Below are positions 27,044 through 35,089 of a DNA stretch of 60,152 nucleotides, in pieces. Source of the stretch: an uncultured Rhodocyclaceae bacterium (GTDB lineage Bacteria; Pseudomonadota; Gammaproteobacteria; Burkholderiales; Rhodocyclaceae); contig CAKQRL010000013.1 of assembly GCA_934271525.1 (NCBI GenBank), positions 1 through 60,152 of the forward strand, in the 5' to 3' direction. Below the pieces are notes generated by a model. The model worked only from the letters and a program-made list of their open reading frames with translations, made no database searches and was not told where the DNA came from. The translations under genes and the position numbers were made by a program. Position 1 is the stretch's first letter. Each line of letters begins with the position of its first letter.

Positions 27044-28295
27044 TCGTTTTTTTTACAAAATGCTTGCCCAAATTCTTGCCCCTTTGGCAGCGGCACGGCT
27101 TTTTTTTAAAGCAAAAAAAATTCCGTCTTATAAAAAAAACATAGCAGAGCGTTTTGGCAAAAACCTGCCCGAAGTGCCAAAAAATAAAAAAATCATTTGG
27201 TTGCACGCCGTCTCCGTTGGCGAAATGAACGCCGCGCGCCCGCTTTTAAAACTGCTTATTGAAAATTATCCCAACGCCCATTTTTTGATTAGCACAACCA
27301 CGCCAACGGGCAGAAAAACGGCGGCAAATTTCGCTCCAAAAAACGCCACCATTTGTTATTTGCCTTATGACACCACAAAAGCCGTGGCGCGATTTTTAAC
27401 GCATTTTGAACCAAAAATCGCACTTTTTATGGAAACGGAAATTTGGCCAGAAACCTTGGCGCAGTTGAAAAAACGCGGCATTCCTGCTTTTTTAATCAAC
27501 GCGCGGCTTTCTCAAAAATCCGCGCGGGGTTATGCAAAATTTGCAACATTCACGCAAAGCGCCTTTCAAAATTTTTCTGCCGTTTTGACGCAAAACAAAA
27601 AGGACGCGCGGCGTTTTCGCTTTTTGGGCGCACAAAATGTGCAGGTTTTTGGCAATATGAAATTTGATTTATTGCCCGATTCCGCCAAAATTCAAGCAGG
27701 TTTGGCGTTAAAAAAAGAGCTTTCTAACAAATTTATTTGGGCTGCCGCCTCAACCCGAGAAGGTGAAGAAGCCTTGATTTTAAAAGCGTTTGCCGATTCG
27801 CCCTTAAAAGACAATGCGCTGTTATTGTTGATTCCGCGCCACGTGGAGCGTTCAAATGAAATTGCCAATTTTGCAAAAAAATGTGGGTTGACCGTGGAAA
27901 AACGCTCCAAAAATGCAAAAATTCCCACCTGCCACGTTTTTTTGGGCGACACAATGGGCGAATTGCCGTTTTTTTACGCCTTGGCGGATGCGGTTGTGAT
28001 GGGCGGCACCTTGTGTGGCACGGGCGGGCAGAATTTTATTGAAGCGGCGCAATGCGGCTGTGCTGTGTTGTTGGGTCCTTCAACCTTTAATTTTGCCGCC
28101 GCCGCACGCGATGCGTTGAAAATGCAAGCTGCCATTTCTGTTAAAAATGCAAACGATGCCATGCAATGCTTGCAAAACTTGGCACAAAACAAGGAACAAT
28201 GCGCCGCAATGCAAAAAAATGCCCAAAATTTTGCGCAAAGTTTTGGCGGCGCGGCACAAAAAACATTTGATTTTTTGAAAGGTTTTTTAAAATGA
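27036..28295 (+). CDS. waaA: Kdo transferase WaaA
   Basis: 419 residues. WaaA transfers Kdo to lipid IVA at the inner membrane. It has the N-terminal membrane anchor, IIWLHAVSVGEMNAARPLL, ISTTTPTGRKTA, FMETEIWPETL and the C-terminal GGTLCGTGGQNFIEAA region, all family hallmarks. The start is GTG 27036 within the uptake-like motif, preceded by AAAGG. ATG 27060 is an alternative, but the family normally has residues before it. It contains another motif copy at 27887. It overlaps ygfZ by 4 bp. Confidence 0.93.
   Translation: MENRFFYKMLAQILAPLAAARLFFKAKKIPSYKKNIAERFGKNLPEVPKNKKIIWLHAVSVGEMNAARPLLKLLIENYPNAHFLISTTTPTGRKTAANFAPKNATICYLPYDTTKAVARFLTHFEPKIALFMETEIWPETLAQLKKRGIPAFLINARLSQKSARGYAKFATFTQSAFQNFSAVLTQNKKDARRFRFLGAQNVQVFGNMKFDLLPDSAKIQAGLALKKELSNKFIWAAASTREGEEALILKAFADSPLKDNALLLLIPRHVERSNEIANFAKKCGLTVEKRSKNAKIPTCHVFLGDTMGELPFFYALADAVVMGGTLCGTGGQNFIEAAQCGCAVLLGPSTFNFAAAARDALKMQAAISVKNANDAMQCLQNLAQNKEQCAAMQKNAQNFAQSFGGAAQKTFDFLKGFLK
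27887..27901 (+). repeat. uptake-like motif, single, intragenic
   Basis: GTTGACCGTGGAAAA in waaA (encoding LTVEK), with the AT tract AATTTTGCAAAAAAATG upstream. Confidence 0.88.
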
Positions 28296-29080
28296 ATGCA
28301 ACTTTGTTGCCTTATTTGGCTTTGTTGGAATTTCGCGGAAAAGACGCACCAACGTTTTTGCAAGGGCAATTAACCCAAAATGTTTTAAATTTAAATGAAA
28401 ACACCGCGTGTTTTGCTTTGTATTGCACAAGAGAAGGGCGCGTGAAAGCAAACTTCATTTTATTTAAAAAGGATGATAATTTTTATTTGATTGTGGCGGA
28501 TGATTTAAAAGAAAAAATCATCTCCGACTTCAAAAAATACATTTTGCGTGCGCAAGTGTTTATCAGCATAAAAAATGAAAAAATCGGCGGTTTTTTTGAA
28601 AATCACCAAAAAGAATTTTTGCGCATAGAAAATAACCGCATTTTTTTAAACAATAACCGCATCATTCAAATTGGTGGTGATTTTGATTTTAATGAAATAT
28701 TACAAAACAAATGGCGGTTTTTGGAAATAAAACACTGTTTACCGTGGATAATGAAAAACACGAGTGAATTATTCACGCCGCAAATGTTGTGTTTTGAAAA
28801 TAATGCAATAGACTTTAAAAAAGGTTGTTATTTGGGGCAAGAAGTGATTGCCCGCACGCATTATTTGGGCAAAAGCAAACGCGCTCTTTTTATTTTAAAA
28901 TCCAAAAGCGTTTTAAAACCTTTGGATTTTATTTTGAATAAAGAAAATGAAAAAATCGGGCAGGTTTTGGATGCGGTTTTTTATAATGACGAATATATTG
29001 CGGCAGCGGTTTTAAAAAACGATGAAATACCGCCTTTTTTAAACACAAACGGGGAGCAAATAGAAAATGCAAGCCAATGA
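28292..29080 (+). CDS. ygfZ: YgfZ-like folate-binding Fe-S cluster protein
   Basis: 262 residues with GcvT-like fold. The signature KGCYLGQEVIARTHYLGKSK, with its conserved Cys, is present near residues 180-199, and LLEFRGKDAPTFLQGQLTQN at the N-terminus is typical. YgfZ acts with tetrahydrofolate in maintenance of certain Fe-S enzymes such as MiaB, whose gene is also in this window. It overlaps waaA by ATGA and prmB by 14 bp. Confidence 0.9.
   Translation: MNATLLPYLALLEFRGKDAPTFLQGQLTQNVLNLNENTACFALYCTREGRVKANFILFKKDDNFYLIVADDLKEKIISDFKKYILRAQVFISIKNEKIGGFFENHQKEFLRIENNRIFLNNNRIIQIGGDFDFNEILQNKWRFLEIKHCLPWIMKNTSELFTPQMLCFENNAIDFKKGCYLGQEVIARTHYLGKSKRALFILKSKSVLKPLDFILNKENEKIGQVLDAVFYNDEYIAAAVLKNDEIPPFLNTNGEQIENASQ
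28737..28751 (+). repeat. uptake-like motif, single, intragenic
   Basis: GTTTACCGTGGATAA inside ygfZ, with a weaker AT tract on the expected side. Confidence 0.8.
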
Positions 29081-29936
29081 TTTTGAAGAATTGTTGAGCG
29101 TTGGCGATTTTTTTCGCTATTTTGTCTCGCATTTTCAAAATAATATTCATTTGGGGCAAGGGTGCCAAACTATTGCGGATGAAGCCATCGCCTTGATTTG
29201 CGGCGTGTTGCATTTGGAAAATGCGCAGTTTGAAAATTTTTTGCCTTGCCGTTTGTTAAAACGCGAGCGCCAAGCCTTGCAAGAAGCGGCTTTGAAGCGC
29301 CTAAACGGCACGCCAACGGCGTATATCACGGGCGAGGCATTTTTGGCGGGCTACCGCTTTTTTGTGTCGCCAAAAACCATCATTCCGCGCTCTTTTATTG
29401 CCGAATTGCTGATTGAAGAATTATCCCCTTGGGTGTTGGATGCTGATGCGCCGCTTGCTTTGTTGGATTTATGCACCGGGCAAGGCTCGCTTGCCATCAT
29501 TGCGGCTTTGCATTTTCCAAACGCCCAAATTGATGCCGTGGATATTTCAGCGCAAGCCTTAAAAATCGCCCAACAAAATGTGGATTTTTATGGTTTAAAA
29601 AACCAAATTACTTTAATCAAAAGCAATGGTTTTGAAAATTTAAACGGCAAAAAATACGATTTGATTCTTTGCAACCCGCCTTATGTGAATGCCAAAGCCA
29701 TGGCGGCATTGCCACGGGAATTTTGCAATGAGCCTAAATTGGCGCTTGCGGGCGGCAAAGATGGTTTGGATTTTGTGCGCCCTTTATTAAAAAACGCCAA
29801 AAAACATTTAAATGAAAATGGTTTGTTGATTGTTGAAATTGGACATAATAAAGAAATATTAGAAAAAAACTTTAATTTGCCTTTTGTTTGGGTTCGGGAT
29901 GATTATGTTTTTTTATTAAATTACAACGATTTATAA
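29067..29936 (+). CDS. prmB: ribosomal protein L3 glutamine methyltransferase PrmB
   Basis: 289 residues. It has a helical N-terminal substrate domain and a Rossmann methyltransferase domain with LLDLCTGQGSLAIIAA (SAM motif I) and the ILCNPPYVNAKAM motif (NPPY binding the target Gln). The IIPRSFIAELL segment is PrmB-like, whereas PrmC usually has PRPETE. It methylates the L3 glutamine before ribosome assembly. It is convergent with the GT41 gene across a motif pair. Confidence 0.9.
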   Translation: MQANDFEELLSVGDFFRYFVSHFQNNIHLGQGCQTIADEAIALICGVLHLENAQFENFLPCRLLKRERQALQEAALKRLNGTPTAYITGEAFLAGYRFFVSPKTIIPRSFIAELLIEELSPWVLDADAPLALLDLCTGQGSLAIIAALHFPNAQIDAVDISAQALKIAQQNVDFYGLKNQITLIKSNGFENLNGKKYDLILCNPPYVNAKAMAALPREFCNEPKLALAGGKDGLDFVRPLLKNAKKHLNENGLLIVEIGHNKEILEKNFNLPFVWVRDDYVFLLNYNDL

Positions 29937-29992
29937 ATTCCACGGTAAACGCAAAATTTTTTTGAAAATTTTAAAATGTTTACCGTGGATTT
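29936..29992. repeat. uptake-like motif, inverted pair (57 bp)
   Basis: Arms 29936-29950 and 29978-29992 between convergent prmB and the GT41 gene. The right arm contains the GT41 stop codon (AAT CCA CGG TAA). Confidence 0.93.
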
Positions 29993-32130
29993 TTTAAATA
30001 TTCTTCCCAAACATTCCACAACATTGTTTTGAAATTGCGGGCAAAAAGTTTGGCATCACATAAAGGGCTTTTTAAGGTTTTTTCCCGCAAAGAAAATCGC
30101 AAATCTTTTAAAAATTGTGGATTAGATTTTATTTTTTTGTTTAATTCAATAGCTTTTTGCACATAATCTTCTTCATTTTCCACAATCCATTCTTTTAAAC
30201 CCACGGCGTTTAAACAAGAACCAGATAATCGGCTTGCCATTAAATGCCCTGCGTAAGATATGGTTGGCACGCCCATATACAAAGCTTCTGCCGTGGTGGT
30301 CATCCCAGATACTGGAAAAGAATCCAAAATAATATCCACATTTTGAAAGGCGCAAGCGTATTCTTTTAAACCTTTCATACCAACAATTTCAATTCTGTTT
30401 GGATTGATTCCGAGATTTTCAAATCTTTTTAAATAATCATTTTTTAATTCTATTTCATTAAAAGAATCACGAAAATAATAAAAACGTGCCTCTGGAATGG
30501 CTTTTAAAACCTTTGCCCACAATTCCAAAGATTTTTCGCCCGCTTTGTTGGTGTTCACAAAAGAGCCGAAGGTAATAAAAGCATTTTTTAAAAAAGGCGG
30601 CGATGACACATCAAGCAAATCGGCAGCTGGTGTGTATTGCTCCCAAACATCGGGCATTCGCAAAACCTTTTCTGTGAATTGTTTTTCTATTGTTGAATTT
30701 TTTGGCACGCAAAAATAATCCGCCAAAAAATAATCCATGCCCGGGTAAGCCGTGCTGCCAAAAAAACCCATCCAACTGATTTGAATGGGCGCAGGTTTTA
30801 AGGCAAAAACTTTCAAACGATTAAAATTTGTGTGGCCGGATAAATCAAACAAAATGTGAATATCATCATTATGAATGATATTCGCTGCGGCATTATCATC
30901 TAATAATTCAATGGAGCGCCATTCTTTAAATAAAGGTTTTAAAAATTGGCTCGTTGGGTCTTCTTTTTCTCGGCTTAAATAAGCATAAAATTCTAAATTG
31001 CTTTCTTGCAATTCTTGTAATAAACCAACAATAAAAAAGGATACGGCGTGTTGAAAAAAATCACCAGAAACAAAACCGATTTTTAATTTTTCTGGTTGCG
31101 TTTTTGGCTTTTGGAATTTAAACAAAGGCTGTGTTTTTTTGGCAATAAAACGCTCCATTTTTTTTAATTCTTTGCCGATATGTTCTGGCGTTTCTTGGGC
31201 GCTATAAATTAAAATCAAAGGCAAGGTTGTGATTGCAGAAAAACAATTGCCTTTGTCGTTTTTAATGGCGGAATAAATAAATTCACGTGCTTTTTCATTT
31301 AAACCGATATCTTTATAAGATGTTGCCAAAAAAACAAGTTGATTCGGGTGATTGTTGGATAATTCCACAGATTTTTGAAAGGCACGAATCATCGGGAAAA
31401 ATTGATTTAAAAACCGATAAATTTTGCCTTGCATTTCATAAGCACGAAAATTATTGGGTTTTAAATTTAATGCTTTATTTGCATTTTCTAATGCTTCTTC
31501 GTGCAAACCTTCTTCATTCAAAATAGATGATTTTAAAATATAAAATTGAAAATCTTGGTCTTTTTCATTGGTGATTTCTTTTAAAATATTTTTGGCATCA
31601 ATTCTTTTATGTTGCATAAATTGTGCTGTTGCCAAATTCAATTTGGCTAAAACATAATCATTTTTAAATATTAACGCCTTTTTGGCATAATTTTCCGCTT
31701 CTTTAAATTCTTCTAAATAAATCAAACAACCTGCCAAATTATTTAAAATCACAGGATCATTGGCTTTTAATAACAAAGCACGTTTTAAAATATTTTGTGC
31801 TTCTTTATATTCTTCAAAATTAACACCCACTTCCACCAAACATTGCCCCAAGTTGGAAAGAAGTTCGGCATCTTTTTTGTCCAAATTGAACGCTTTTCGC
31901 AAATATTTTATTGCCGAGCGTTTTTCATTTAAAAAATACAATGCCACGCCCTTGGCTTTAAAACCCAATGCAATTTTGGGAAACAATTGGGCGCAAATAT
32001 CGGCAATATTTAATAAAGCATCATAATTTCCGCTTTGAAAATGCGCATTGATATCTGCCGCTAATAAATTAAGCGATTGTTGATTTGCTTTGAGTTTTGA
32101 ATATCGGCTTTCGGGGGGGGGGGGTAACAT
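29980..32130 (-). CDS. TPR-containing GT41 (OGT/SPINDLY-like) glycosyltransferase, phase-variable
   Basis: 716 residues. About ten TPR-like helical repeats occupy residues 15-330. The GT41 catalytic part follows: KIGFVSGDFFQHAVSFFIVG, DLSGHTNFNRL, QISWMGFFGSTAYPGMDYFL and VPTISYAG. Such enzymes O-glycosylate proteins in the cytoplasm, and flagellin or pilin are plausible targets (inference). Codons 3-6 (PPPP) are a tract of 12 C directly after ATG-TTA, so gain or loss of one C switches the gene OFF. As sequenced it is ON. The stop codon lies in an uptake-like motif, giving a C-terminal NPR. Confidence 0.85.
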   Translation of the reverse strand: MLPPPPESRYSKLKANQQSLNLLAADINAHFQSGNYDALLNIADICAQLFPKIALGFKAKGVALYFLNEKRSAIKYLRKAFNLDKKDAELLSNLGQCLVEVGVNFEEYKEAQNILKRALLLKANDPVILNNLAGCLIYLEEFKEAENYAKKALIFKNDYVLAKLNLATAQFMQHKRIDAKNILKEITNEKDQDFQFYILKSSILNEEGLHEEALENANKALNLKPNNFRAYEMQGKIYRFLNQFFPMIRAFQKSVELSNNHPNQLVFLATSYKDIGLNEKAREFIYSAIKNDKGNCFSAITTLPLILIYSAQETPEHIGKELKKMERFIAKKTQPLFKFQKPKTQPEKLKIGFVSGDFFQHAVSFFIVGLLQELQESNLEFYAYLSREKEDPTSQFLKPLFKEWRSIELLDDNAAANIIHNDDIHILFDLSGHTNFNRLKVFALKPAPIQISWMGFFGSTAYPGMDYFLADYFCVPKNSTIEKQFTEKVLRMPDVWEQYTPAADLLDVSSPPFLKNAFITFGSFVNTNKAGEKSLELWAKVLKAIPEARFYYFRDSFNEIELKNDYLKRFENLGINPNRIEIVGMKGLKEYACAFQNVDIILDSFPVSGMTTTAEALYMGVPTISYAGHLMASRLSGSCLNAVGLKEWIVENEEDYVQKAIELNKKIKSNPQFLKDLRFSLREKTLKSPLCDAKLFARNFKTMLWNVWEEYLKNPR
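32113..32124 (-). repeat. poly-C tract (C12 on coding strand), translational phase switch
   Basis: Twelve G on the plus strand, read as CCC CCC CCC CCC (Pro3-Pro6) at codons 3-6 of the GT41 gene. The current length is in frame. Confidence 0.92.
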
Positions 32131-32147
32131 TTTGATTTATTTGGTAA

Positions 32148-32190
32148 AAATCCACGGTAAACGAAAATTTTTTTCGTTTACCGTGGAAAA
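32148..32190. repeat. uptake-like motif, inverted pair (43 bp)
   Basis: Arms 32148-32162 and 32176-32190 with a short GAAAATTTTTTTC linker, the tightest pair in the window. It lies between the MaoC-like gene and the GT41 gene on the same strand, so it probably terminates the maoC transcript. Confidence 0.92.
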
Positions 32191-32200
32191 ATTTAAATTA

Positions 32201-32608
32201 TTAAGGTTTATACACCGTGGCTTCGCCTTGAATCACCACCGTGTCGCCCACGCGGCAAATGGTTTCCAAAATCACGCGTTTTTTCTCCACAATCACTTCT
32301 TTTACGGTAACCGTGGTTTTGACCGTATCACCAATGCGCACTGGCGCGGTAAAACGCAAGGTTTGGCCCATATAAATACTGCCCGGTCCGGGCAAATGTG
32401 CGCCAATCACAGCAGAAATAAAGGATGCCGAAATCATCCCGTGCGCAATGCGCCCGCCAAAAGGCAAAGTTTTGGCAAATTCTTCATCCAAATGCACCGC
32501 ATTGGTATCAGTGGAAACGCCCGCAAACATAACAATGTCAGCCTCAGAGATGGTTTTGCCTATGGTGTGGCTCATGCCGGGTTTTAAATCGTTGACGGTA
32601 TAACTCAT
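32201..32608 (-). CDS. MaoC-like (R)-specific enoyl-CoA hydratase
   Basis: 135 residues from ATG 32608, preceded by AAAGGACAAACG. The hot-dog-fold hydratase-2 motif is visible: FAGVSTDTNAVHLDEEFA (catalytic Asp and His) followed by RIAHGMISASFISAVIG. PhaJ/MaoC enzymes hydrate trans-2-enoyl-CoA to (R)-3-hydroxyacyl-CoA, supplying PHA or fatty acid pathways. No PHA gene is nearby. A clear TATAAT lies 30 bp upstream of the start. Confidence 0.88.
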   Translation of the reverse strand: MSYTVNDLKPGMSHTIGKTISEADIVMFAGVSTDTNAVHLDEEFAKTLPFGGRIAHGMISASFISAVIGAHLPGPGSIYMGQTLRFTAPVRIGDTVKTTVTVKEVIVEKKRVILETICRVGDTVVIQGEATVYKP

Positions 32609-32638
32609 CGTTTGTCCTTTCAAATAAAAAAAAACACT

Positions 32639-32668
32639 ATTATATTTGTTTATTTTTTTTGCAAGCAA
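32639..32668 (-). promoter_or_regulatory. candidate promoter of the MaoC-like gene
   Basis: On the minus strand, TATAAT at 32644-32639 with a TTGCAA upstream at a short spacing of about 14 bases, near the start of the divergent SDR gene. The -10 element is good and the -35 doubtful. Confidence 0.35.
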
Positions 32669-32669
32669 A

Positions 32670-33575
32670 ATGTCCAAATTATTATTGGTTGGCGCGGGCG
32701 ATATCGCGCAACATTTTTTAAACTTGCCACCAAAAGGTTTTAAAAAAATTTATGTGCTTTTGCGCCAACGCTTAGGCGAATCGCAAAAAGAGTTAAAAGC
32801 GCGCAAGGATTTTTGGCGCAAAAAAAACGCCACGCCTATTGTGGCTGATTTGGATGATTTTAAAAGTTTAAACAAAATCAAAGGATTAGCCGATGCGGTT
32901 GTGCATTTGGCGCCGCCCAACCCCGAATTCAAAACGGATACGCGCACAACGCATTTGTTGTGCGCACTTGCACAAAACCCGCCCAAAACTTTGATTTATA
33001 TCAGCACCACGGGAGTTTACGGCAACTGCCCAAAACGTTGGATCAACGAAAACACGCCGCCTGCGCCAATTTCTGCGCGCGCAAAACAACGATTAAATGC
33101 AGAAAAACAATGCCGCGCTTTTGCCAAAAAATTTGCCCACCAAAATATGCGCCTTTGCATTTTGCGCGTGCCGGGAATTTATAGCGCCACGCGCTTGCCT
33201 TTGAAGCGCATACAAGAAAAAACGCCGGCGCTCACAAAAACAGACGATATTTACACCAACCACATTCACGCCTACGATTTGAGCCGCGCCATTTTGGGCG
33301 CACTTTTTTTTGGCAAAGCGCAACGTGTTTATAACATTACCGATGATTCAGATTTAAAACTGGGCGATTATTTGGATTTGTTAGCGGATTACCACAATTT
33401 GCCGCGCCCGCCGCGTCTGCCTTTTAAAGAAATCAAAAAACACGTTTCAACAATGCAATATTCTTTTTTGTGCGAATCCCGCCGAATAGAATTTAAACGT
33501 TGGCAAAAGGAATTAAAAGTAAAAATGTGTTATCCCACCGTGCAGGATTTTTTAAAAGAACAATTTCCACGATAA
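32670..33575 (+). CDS. NAD(P)-dependent epimerase/dehydratase-like SDR protein
   Basis: 301 residues from ATG 32670. The N-terminal Rossmann motif is LLLVGAGDIAQHFL, YISTTGVYGN carries the Ser/Thr region of extended SDRs, and a VYNITDDSDLKLGDYLD segment is typical of YeeZ-like proteins. The substrate is unknown. The stop codon is in a degenerate uptake-like motif (TTTCCACGATAAAC), giving C-terminal FPR. It is divergent from the MaoC gene. Confidence 0.8.
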   Translation: MSKLLLVGAGDIAQHFLNLPPKGFKKIYVLLRQRLGESQKELKARKDFWRKKNATPIVADLDDFKSLNKIKGLADAVVHLAPPNPEFKTDTRTTHLLCALAQNPPKTLIYISTTGVYGNCPKRWINENTPPAPISARAKQRLNAEKQCRAFAKKFAHQNMRLCILRVPGIYSATRLPLKRIQEKTPALTKTDDIYTNHIHAYDLSRAILGALFFGKAQRVYNITDDSDLKLGDYLDLLADYHNLPRPPRLPFKEIKKHVSTMQYSFLCESRRIEFKRWQKELKVKMCYPTVQDFLKEQFPR

Positions 33576-33619
33576 ACCTTTAATTTTTTTCAAAAAAAAC
33601 TGTTGTTTACCGTGGATTT
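33563..33619. repeat. uptake-like motif, inverted pair with one decayed arm (57 bp)
   Basis: Left arm 33563-33577 has one core substitution (CCACGAT), while right arm 33605-33619 is perfect. It lies between the convergent SDR and mutY genes. The decayed base falls in the Arg codon before the SDR stop (CGG to CGA, synonymous). Confidence 0.85.
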
Positions 33620-34585
33620 TAATAATTTTGCCAAGGCAGATGGAATGGCAGAATTTAAAACTTCGTCTTTTAAAAACCATTGCCCTTTTAAATGTTTTGG
33701 TTGTTCGTTTAAAACAATAATTTTTGGCGAAATATTTAAAATTCGGTGCGTTAAATGGTGGGTAAAGTTGGAAAGTTTGATTTCTTTTTGAATATTGAGT
33801 TTTTCTTCTAATTTATCTACTGGACAAAATAAACCGCCCCAAATGCCGTTTTGTGATTTTTTTTCCAAATAAATTTTATTTTCAAAAAGCAAAATAAACC
33901 AAGGAAAATCCACGGATTTTCTTTTGATTTTTTCTTTTTTAGGCAATGCTTGGGCGCAGTTATTTTTAAAAGCCAAGCAGTTTTCATTCAAAGGACATTC
34001 GCCGCATTTTGGTTTTTTGATGGTGCAAATTATTGAGCCAAAATCCATCAATGCTTGGGTGTAAATTGGCAAATCGTTTTCGGGCAACAATTTTTCTGCA
34101 ATTTCCCAGAGTTTTTTTTGCGTTTTGGCTTGGTTAATAAAATCATCAATCAAAAAAAAACGAGCAAAAATGCGCTTCACATTGCCATCCAAAATAGCCG
34201 CACGCGCGCCAAAAGCAAAAACGGCAATCGCCGATGCGGTGCTTTTGCCAATGCCCGCAAGTTTGGCTAATTCTTCGGGCGTTTTGGGGAATTTGCCGCC
34301 AAAATCTTTAACGATTTTTTGCGCCGTTTTGTGCAGATTCTTTGCCCGTGCGTAATAACCCAAACCCGCCCACAAAGCCAAAACTTCATTTAAATCAGCG
34401 TGGCTTAACGCTTCAATGGTTGGAAAAGCGTTTAAAAAATTCACATAATAAGATTTCACACTTTCCACTTGGGTTTGTTGGAGCATTATTTCCGACAACC
34501 ATATTTTATAAGGATCACGCACTTGCCACGGCAAATTGTGCCGCCCGTGTTCTTTTTGCCAAGCGATAAGTTTTAAGGCAAACAT
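33590..34585 (-). CDS. mutY: adenine DNA glycosylase MutY
   Basis: 331 residues. MutY removes adenine mispaired with 8-oxoguanine. The signatures are LPWQVRDPYKIWLSEIMLQQ (with catalytic Glu), the helix-hairpin-helix LAGIGKSTASAI, the catalytic Asp in AILDGNVKR, and the 4Fe-4S cluster cysteines C-x6-C-x2-C-x5-C (CTIKKPKCGECPLNENC). The C-terminal NUDIX-like domain (NGIWGGLFCP) reads the 8-oxoG. It follows folA on the same strand with one motif between. Confidence 0.95.
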   Translation of the reverse strand: MFALKLIAWQKEHGRHNLPWQVRDPYKIWLSEIMLQQTQVESVKSYYVNFLNAFPTIEALSHADLNEVLALWAGLGYYARAKNLHKTAQKIVKDFGGKFPKTPEELAKLAGIGKSTASAIAVFAFGARAAILDGNVKRIFARFFLIDDFINQAKTQKKLWEIAEKLLPENDLPIYTQALMDFGSIICTIKKPKCGECPLNENCLAFKNNCAQALPKKEKIKRKSVDFPWFILLFENKIYLEKKSQNGIWGGLFCPVDKLEEKLNIQKEIKLSNFTHHLTHRILNISPKIIVLNEQPKHLKGQWFLKDEVLNSAIPSALAKLLKSTVNNSFF

Positions 34586-34597
34586 TTTTGAAAATTT

Positions 34598-35089
34598 TTA
34601 TGCGTTTACCGTGGATTTTTTTAAAAAAGTTTTAAAGGCAAAAGGAATGCCATTTTTTGAAATGTTTTTTTCTACATTTTTTAATTCCCAAATATTTAAA
34701 TTTATTTCTGGAAAAAAAGCATCGCCCGCAACTTCTAATTCAATTTCGGTAATTTCCAAACAATCTACCAAATCAATTGTTTGTTGATAAATAGAAGCGC
34801 CGCCGATAATAAAAATATTATGATTCGCTAAATTAAAAGCATCGTTTAAATTTTTAGCAGTTTTAATATTATTTAAATTTAAATTTTGGCGAGAAAGCAC
34901 AATATTTTCTCGCTGTGGCAAAGGGCGAAAATTTTCAGGCAAGGATTCAAAAGTTTTACGCCCCATAATCACCGTTTGATGAAGCGTTTTTTCTTTAAAA
35001 TGTTTTAAATCTTCTGGTAAATGCCACGGTAATTTATTTTGAATGCCGATGGTATTATTTTTTGCCATCGCTACGATGATTGTGCGCAT
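34598..35089 (-). CDS. folA: dihydrofolate reductase FolA
   Basis: 163 residues. FolA reduces dihydrofolate to tetrahydrofolate with NADPH. IIVAMAKNNTIGIQNKLPWH, the LPEDLKHFKEKT helix with its active-site acid, VIMGRKTFESLP and FIIGGASIYQQ are family hallmarks. The last codons (KSTVNA-stop) are encoded by an uptake-like motif. Its start overlaps the pgi end by 19 bp. Confidence 0.95.
   Translation of the reverse strand: MRTIIVAMAKNNTIGIQNKLPWHLPEDLKHFKEKTLHQTVIMGRKTFESLPENFRPLPQRENIVLSRQNLNLNNIKTAKNLNDAFNLANHNIFIIGGASIYQQTIDLVDCLEITEIELEVAGDAFFPEINLNIWELKNVEKNISKNGIPFAFKTFLKKSTVNA
34604..34618 (+). repeat. uptake-like motif, single, at folA 3' end
   Basis: GTTTACCGTGGATTT within the last folA codons, preceded by the AT tract TTTTTGAAAATTTTTATGC. 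Confidence 0.9.

Noticed and set aside
32305..32325. GGTAACCGTGGTTTT in the MaoC-like gene as another motif copy
   Set aside because: It lacks the GTTN part and the adjoining AT tract; probably chance.
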